Shown here one piece after another: positions 60,782-64,000 of a DNA stretch of 64,000 bases. The position numbers were made by a program, and so were the translations under genes. Source of the stretch: Ruegeria sp. PrR005 (lineage in GTDB: Bacteria > Pseudomonadota > Alphaproteobacteria > Rhodobacterales > Rhodobacteraceae); the NCBI RefSeq assembly GCF_010500245.1, contig NZ_JAAGOX010000022.1, positions 372,001 to 436,000 on the forward strand, read 5' to 3'. Each line of letters starts with the position of its first letter. The stretch's first letter is position 1. The notes beneath the pieces are model-generated. The model saw only the letters and a list, made by a program, of their open reading frames with translations, made no database searches and was not told the origin of the DNA.

Positions 60782-61183
60782 ATGACAGACGATCAGATCC
60801 GGCTGGTACAATCCAGTTTTGCCCGTGTGTTCGCGCGCAAGGCGGATCTGACCGAGCGGTTCTATCACCATCTTTTCCGGGAATTGCCCGAGTCTCGGCA
60901 GCTGTTCAAAGGCGATTTCCCGGTGCAAAAGGAAATGTTCGCCTCGATGCTGGCCGCCACTGTTCGTGGCATGAGCGATGCGAAGAATTTCCAGGTTCTG
61001 GGGCACGGTCTGGCCCGGTCCCATGCGCGGTTCAATCTGAACCGTGCCGACCTGAAAAAGGCGGCCCGCGCTTTGCAGGCCGCCTTGTCCGATGTGATGG
61101 CTGACGGGTTGTCGCCCGAGGAAACAGCCGCCTGGAACGAGGCGGTGGCGCAGCTGATGGATATGCTGGCCGCGCCCGCCTGA
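60782..61183 (+). CDS. Single-domain globin
   Basis: 133-aa hemoglobin-like protein, probably binding heme and handling O2 or NO. It has the flavohemoglobin/Vgb-type N-terminal helix (QIRLVQSSFARVFARKADLTERFYHHLFRELPESRQLF, with the Phe/Tyr near the heme), and the candidate proximal His in SHARFNL near residue 81. There is no FAD/NAD reductase domain. Unknown reductase partner. The leader is structured, and a palindrome lies upstream. Its stop lies in an inverted repeat with the convergent SSADH gene. Confidence 0.87.
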   Translation: MTDDQIRLVQSSFARVFARKADLTERFYHHLFRELPESRQLFKGDFPVQKEMFASMLAATVRGMSDAKNFQVLGHGLARSHARFNLNRADLKKAARALQAALSDVMADGLSPEETAAWNEAVAQLMDMLAAPA

Positions 61184-61193
61184 CCCCGGTCAG
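61180..61193. terminator. Inverted repeat over convergent stops (61183/61190)
   Basis: CTGACC (61180-61185) / GGTCAG (61188-61193), 6-base perfect arms, CC loop. Both convergent TGA stops are inside. Loop too short for a standard terminator; see the finding on this pattern. Confidence 0.45.
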
Positions 61194-62665
61194 ACCGCCA
61201 TGCAGATGTACTTCATCTCCAGGTAATCCTCGATCCCGTGATGGCTGCCTTCTCGGCCCAGACCCGATTGCTTGACGCCGCCGAACGGCGCGACCTCGGT
61301 CGAGATGATGCCGGTGTTGACGCCGACGATGCCATATTCCAGCGCTTCGGCCACCTTGTAGACCCGGCTCAGATCCTTGGCATAGAAATAGGCGGCGAGA
61401 CCGAAGATGGTATCGTTCGCCATATAGATCACCTCGTCCACGGTCTCGAACTTGAAGAGCGGCGCCAAGGGGCCAAAGGTTTCTTCCTGCGCGACCTTCA
61501 TGTCCTGAGTGACGCCGGTCATCACGGTGGGCTGGAAGAAGCTGCCGCCCAGATCGTGCGGCAGGCCGCCGGTCAGGATAGCGCCGCCCTTGGCGGCCAC
61601 GTCGGCAATATGCTCTTTCACCTTCTCGACCGCGTCGGCGTTAATCAGCGGCCCGGTGGTGGTTCCGGCGTTCAGGCCGTCGCCCACCTTGAGGTTTTCA
61701 ACGGCCACTTTCAGCTTGGCGGCAAAGGCGTCATAGACGCCCGCCTGCACATAGATCCGGTTGGCGCAGACGCAGGTCTGGCCGTTGTTGCGGAACTTGC
61801 ACATCATCGCGCCTTCGACGGCGGCATCCAGATCGGCGTCGTCGAACACGATGAAGGGTGCATTGCCGCCCAGTTCCATCGAACATTTCATCACCTGGTC
61901 GGCGGCCTGTTTCAGCAGGATGCGGCCCACCTCGGTCGAGCCGGTGAAGGTGAGCTTGCGCACGCCGGGGTTCTCGCAGAATTCCTTGCCGATCTCGCTG
62001 GAGCGCGACGAGGGCACAACGTTGAACACACCAGCGGGGATGCCCGCCTGTTCGGCCAGCACCGCCAACACCAGCGCCGACAGCGGGGTTTCCGCCGCAG
62101 GCCGGGCGACAAAGGCGCAGCCCGCCGCCAGCGCGGGGCCGGCCTTGCGGGTGATCATCGCGTTGGGGAAGTTCCACGGTGTGATCGAGGCGGCCACACC
62201 GATGGGCTGTTTCAGCACCATGATCCGCTTGTCGCGCTGGTGGCCGGGAATGGTCTCGCCATAAATGCGCTTGGCCTCTTCGGCAAAGAACTCGATAAAG
62301 GACGCGCCATAGGCGACCTCGCCCACTGCCTCGGCCAGGGGCTTGCCCTGTTCGGCGGTCAGAATGCGACCCAGATCCTCGGCGTTGGCCATCATCAGAT
62401 CGTACCAGCGGCGCATGATCGCGGCGCGCTCCTTGCCGGTGTACTGCGCCCATTCCTTTTGCGCGGCCTCGGCCTGGGCGATGGCGCCCGCCACCTGAGC
62501 GCGGCTCAGATCCGCTACCTCGGCGATCACGTCGCCGCGCGCGGGGTTGGTGACGGCAAAGGTGCCGTTGTCGCCGTCAACCCATTGGCCGCCGATATAG
62601 GCCTTGGTCGCCAGCAGCTCCGGGTTCTTGAGGAGCGATTTCAGATCGGTCATTGCGTCCAGCAT
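61190..62665 (-). CDS. gabD: NAD(P)-dependent succinate-semialdehyde dehydrogenase
   Basis: Aldehyde dehydrogenase of the GabD type, 491 aa, oxidising succinate semialdehyde to succinate in GABA breakdown. Motifs are PWNFPNAMITRK, the FTGSTEVG cofactor stretch, the catalytic Glu in MELGGNAPF and the catalytic Cys in NNGQTCVCANR. The C-terminus has the SGLGREGSHHGIEDY segment of SSADH. ATG 62665 is preceded by GGAG at about eight bases; ATG 62653 also possible. Related aldehydes (glutarate semialdehyde, for example) cannot be excluded. Divergent from the creatinase gene. Confidence 0.92.
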   Translation of the reverse strand: MLDAMTDLKSLLKNPELLATKAYIGGQWVDGDNGTFAVTNPARGDVIAEVADLSRAQVAGAIAQAEAAQKEWAQYTGKERAAIMRRWYDLMMANAEDLGRILTAEQGKPLAEAVGEVAYGASFIEFFAEEAKRIYGETIPGHQRDKRIMVLKQPIGVAASITPWNFPNAMITRKAGPALAAGCAFVARPAAETPLSALVLAVLAEQAGIPAGVFNVVPSSRSSEIGKEFCENPGVRKLTFTGSTEVGRILLKQAADQVMKCSMELGGNAPFIVFDDADLDAAVEGAMMCKFRNNGQTCVCANRIYVQAGVYDAFAAKLKVAVENLKVGDGLNAGTTTGPLINADAVEKVKEHIADVAAKGGAILTGGLPHDLGGSFFQPTVMTGVTQDMKVAQEETFGPLAPLFKFETVDEVIYMANDTIFGLAAYFYAKDLSRVYKVAEALEYGIVGVNTGIISTEVAPFGGVKQSGLGREGSHHGIEDYLEMKYICMAV

Positions 62666-62922
62666 GGCTGAGTCTCCGCCTAGAATGTCTCGGGTGCACC
62701 CAAACAGGTGTGTCGCCTCTTGTCTATGTCCACTCGTGGGTGGGAATCAATCCAGATTTGATCAAATTATCGACCTGGGCCTCTGAAAACTACCACTTGA
62801 TCGACTCAGGGGCTTGCGCCAATGTCCGCGCGGGCTCTGGCGATGGCGTCGCCTCATGCCGTGCTGCATGCGCCCACTCCCCGTCCTGAACGCCGGGACC
62901 TTTCTGCAAAGGAGGGTCAACC

Positions 62923-64000
62923 ATGACCGCTGATTTGTCGCGTCCGGAATTCTATCGCTATCACAACGGAACCGAAGCCAGGCTGCCTTTCGAGGCCGCA
63001 GAATACGAGGCGCGTCTCGCCGGGTTGCGCACCCGGATGGAGGCGCTGGGCGCTGAGGCCGCCGTGTTCACCTCGATGCATAACATCGCCTATTACTCGG
63101 GCTTTCTTTATTGCGCCTTCGGGCGGCCCTATGCGCTGGTGGTCACCCCGACCGAAAGCGTGACGATCAGTGCCGGTATCGACGCGGGCCAGCCCTGGCG
63201 CCGCTGCCATGGAGACAACATCACCTATACCGACTGGCAGCGGGACAATTACTGGCGCGCGATCCGTTCGGTCACCGGCGAGGGGCGGGTGATCGGGTAC
63301 GAAAGCGATCATCTCAGCCTGTTGCAGAAGGGCAAGCTCGACAGCTTCCTTTCGCCGTCGAAAACCGTCGATCTGTTCGACACCACCATGCGCCAGCGGA
63401 TGATGAAATCTCCGGCCGAGATCGCATTGATCCGGCAGGGCGCGCAGGTGGCCGATGTGGGCGGCTATGCGATCCGCGAGGCGGTCAAGGCCGGGGTTCG
63501 CGAGATCGACGTGGCCATGGCCGGGCGCGACGCGATGGAACTGGAGATTGCCAAGCGGTTCCCCGATGCTGAATACCGCGACACCTGGGTCTGGTTCCAG
63601 TCGGGGCTCAACACCGATGGCGCGCATAACCCGGTGACGGGCCGGGTGCTGGAGCGGGGCGATATCCTGTCGCTCAACACCTTCCCGATGATCTCGGGCT
63701 ATTACACGGCGCTGGAACGCACCATGTTCGTGCAGGAGGTCGATGCGGCCAGCCTGAAGATCTGGGAGGCCAACGTCGCAGCCCATGAATACGGAATGTC
63801 GCTGCTGAAACCGGGGGCGAGCTGCGCCGAGGTCACCCACAAGATCAACGATTTCTTTGCCGCGCGTGACCTGCTGCAATATCGCACCTTTGGCTATGGT
63901 CATAGCTTTGGCGTGCTCAGCCATTACTATGGGCGCGAGGCGGGTCTGGAGCTGCGCGAGGATATCGACACCGTGCTGGAACCCGGCATGGTGATCTCGA
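62923..64000 (+). CDS. Creatinase (3' end cut by window edge)
   Basis: Creatine amidinohydrolase, splitting creatine to sarcosine and urea; about 359 of about 404 residues visible. The M24 (pita-bread) fold is recognised by strong likeness to Pseudomonas creatinase: FTSMHNIAYYSGFLYC, GRPYALVVTP, the DTWVWFQSGLNTDGAHNP segment and the LQYRTFGYGHSFGVLSHYYGREAG block near the cut end. The metal-binding acid residues of the true M24 peptidases are lacking, as expected for creatinase. ATG 62923 follows AGGAGGG. The 257-base promoter region carries TTGATC at 62758 and 62797 (39 bases apart, the first within palindrome TTTGATCAAA 62757-62766). Confidence 0.93.
   Translation, partial: MTADLSRPEFYRYHNGTEARLPFEAAEYEARLAGLRTRMEALGAEAAVFTSMHNIAYYSGFLYCAFGRPYALVVTPTESVTISAGIDAGQPWRRCHGDNITYTDWQRDNYWRAIRSVTGEGRVIGYESDHLSLLQKGKLDSFLSPSKTVDLFDTTMRQRMMKSPAEIALIRQGAQVADVGGYAIREAVKAGVREIDVAMAGRDAMELEIAKRFPDAEYRDTWVWFQSGLNTDGAHNPVTGRVLERGDILSLNTFPMISGYYTALERTMFVQEVDAASLKIWEANVAAHEYGMSLLKPGASCAEVTHKINDFFAARDLLQYRTFGYGHSFGVLSHYYGREAGLELREDIDTVLEPGMVIS

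Noticed and set aside
62757-62770. FNR/NNR box in the creatinase promoter
   Set aside because: The expected TTGAT-N4-ATCAA is not matched: the second half-site reads TTATC.

Overview
The window is dense, GC-rich bacterial chromosome with about 66 protein genes. There is no gene-free stretch longer than about 285 bases, and I see no tRNA, rRNA, CRISPR array, insertion sequence or prophage. Gene content points to the Rhodobacterales, most likely the Roseobacter group (Ruegeria-like). The clues are a taurine cluster of the tauKLM/tauXY/xsc type with a MocR regulator, biotin genes under BioR boxes (TTATCTATAA), Hint/choice-of-anchor-L proteins, several Rhodobacterales-type small conserved proteins, and an interspersed GAGTATTTCTGACCRGAAAGAAGC repeat. 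The species cannot be fixed from this sequence alone.

Layout. 0-8.4 kb: a truncated DEAD-box helicase, an SDR, a pepT/hydrolase/ornithine-cyclodeaminase-like operon, formaldehyde-linked fghA, soluble transhydrogenase sthA, a UPF0178 protein and a GFA-family protein. 8.6-15.5 kb: DMT exporter, HAD/ornithine-cyclodeaminase-like/hydrolase run, a universal stress protein plus BCCT transporter behind a strongly structured leader, and a LysR regulator divergent from a DUF1127-like gene. 15.5-25.3 kb: MFS transporter, zapE, carbonic anhydrase, a run of leucyl aminopeptidase, NlpC/P60, SseA and aminotransferase, and an Rrf2 regulator with a membrane protein. 25.3-28.1 kb: polA.

28.2-38.6 kb is the most coherent system: a C2-sulfonate (taurine) dissimilation cluster. 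Taurine is imported by the TRAP transporter TauKLM. It is deaminated to sulfoacetaldehyde by TauXY, and Xsc splits this to acetyl phosphate and sulfite. TauZ is a candidate exporter of the sulfur oxyanion. TauR is divergent and has a direct-repeat operator. A universal stress protein sits inside the operon, a cupin protein ends it, and no pta is present.

38.6-48.7 kb: rlmN, the cbpA/cbpM co-chaperone pair, a PLP lyase, small unknown genes, a LOG protein, a dehydratase, bioR-bioY-bioB with visible BioR operators, and dapD. 48.7-56.3 kb is an accessory-looking block. It holds two paralogous choice-of-anchor-L/Hint proteins, a third protein with a degenerate Hint domain, an ionotropic-glutamate-receptor-like channel with an unusual pore, and an amidohydrolase. 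56.6-64 kb: dapE, a DUF2064 protein, rnr, a globin with a structured leader, an SSADH-like dehydrogenase and a creatinase cut by the right edge.

Non-coding observations of most interest are the nested hairpin with two alternative right arms before the stress-protein/BCCT operon, the globin leader whose inverted repeat covers the ribosome-binding site, the apparently leaderless BioR-controlled bioR promoter, and several tail-to-tail gene junctions where the two opposing stop codons lie inside a perfect inverted repeat.
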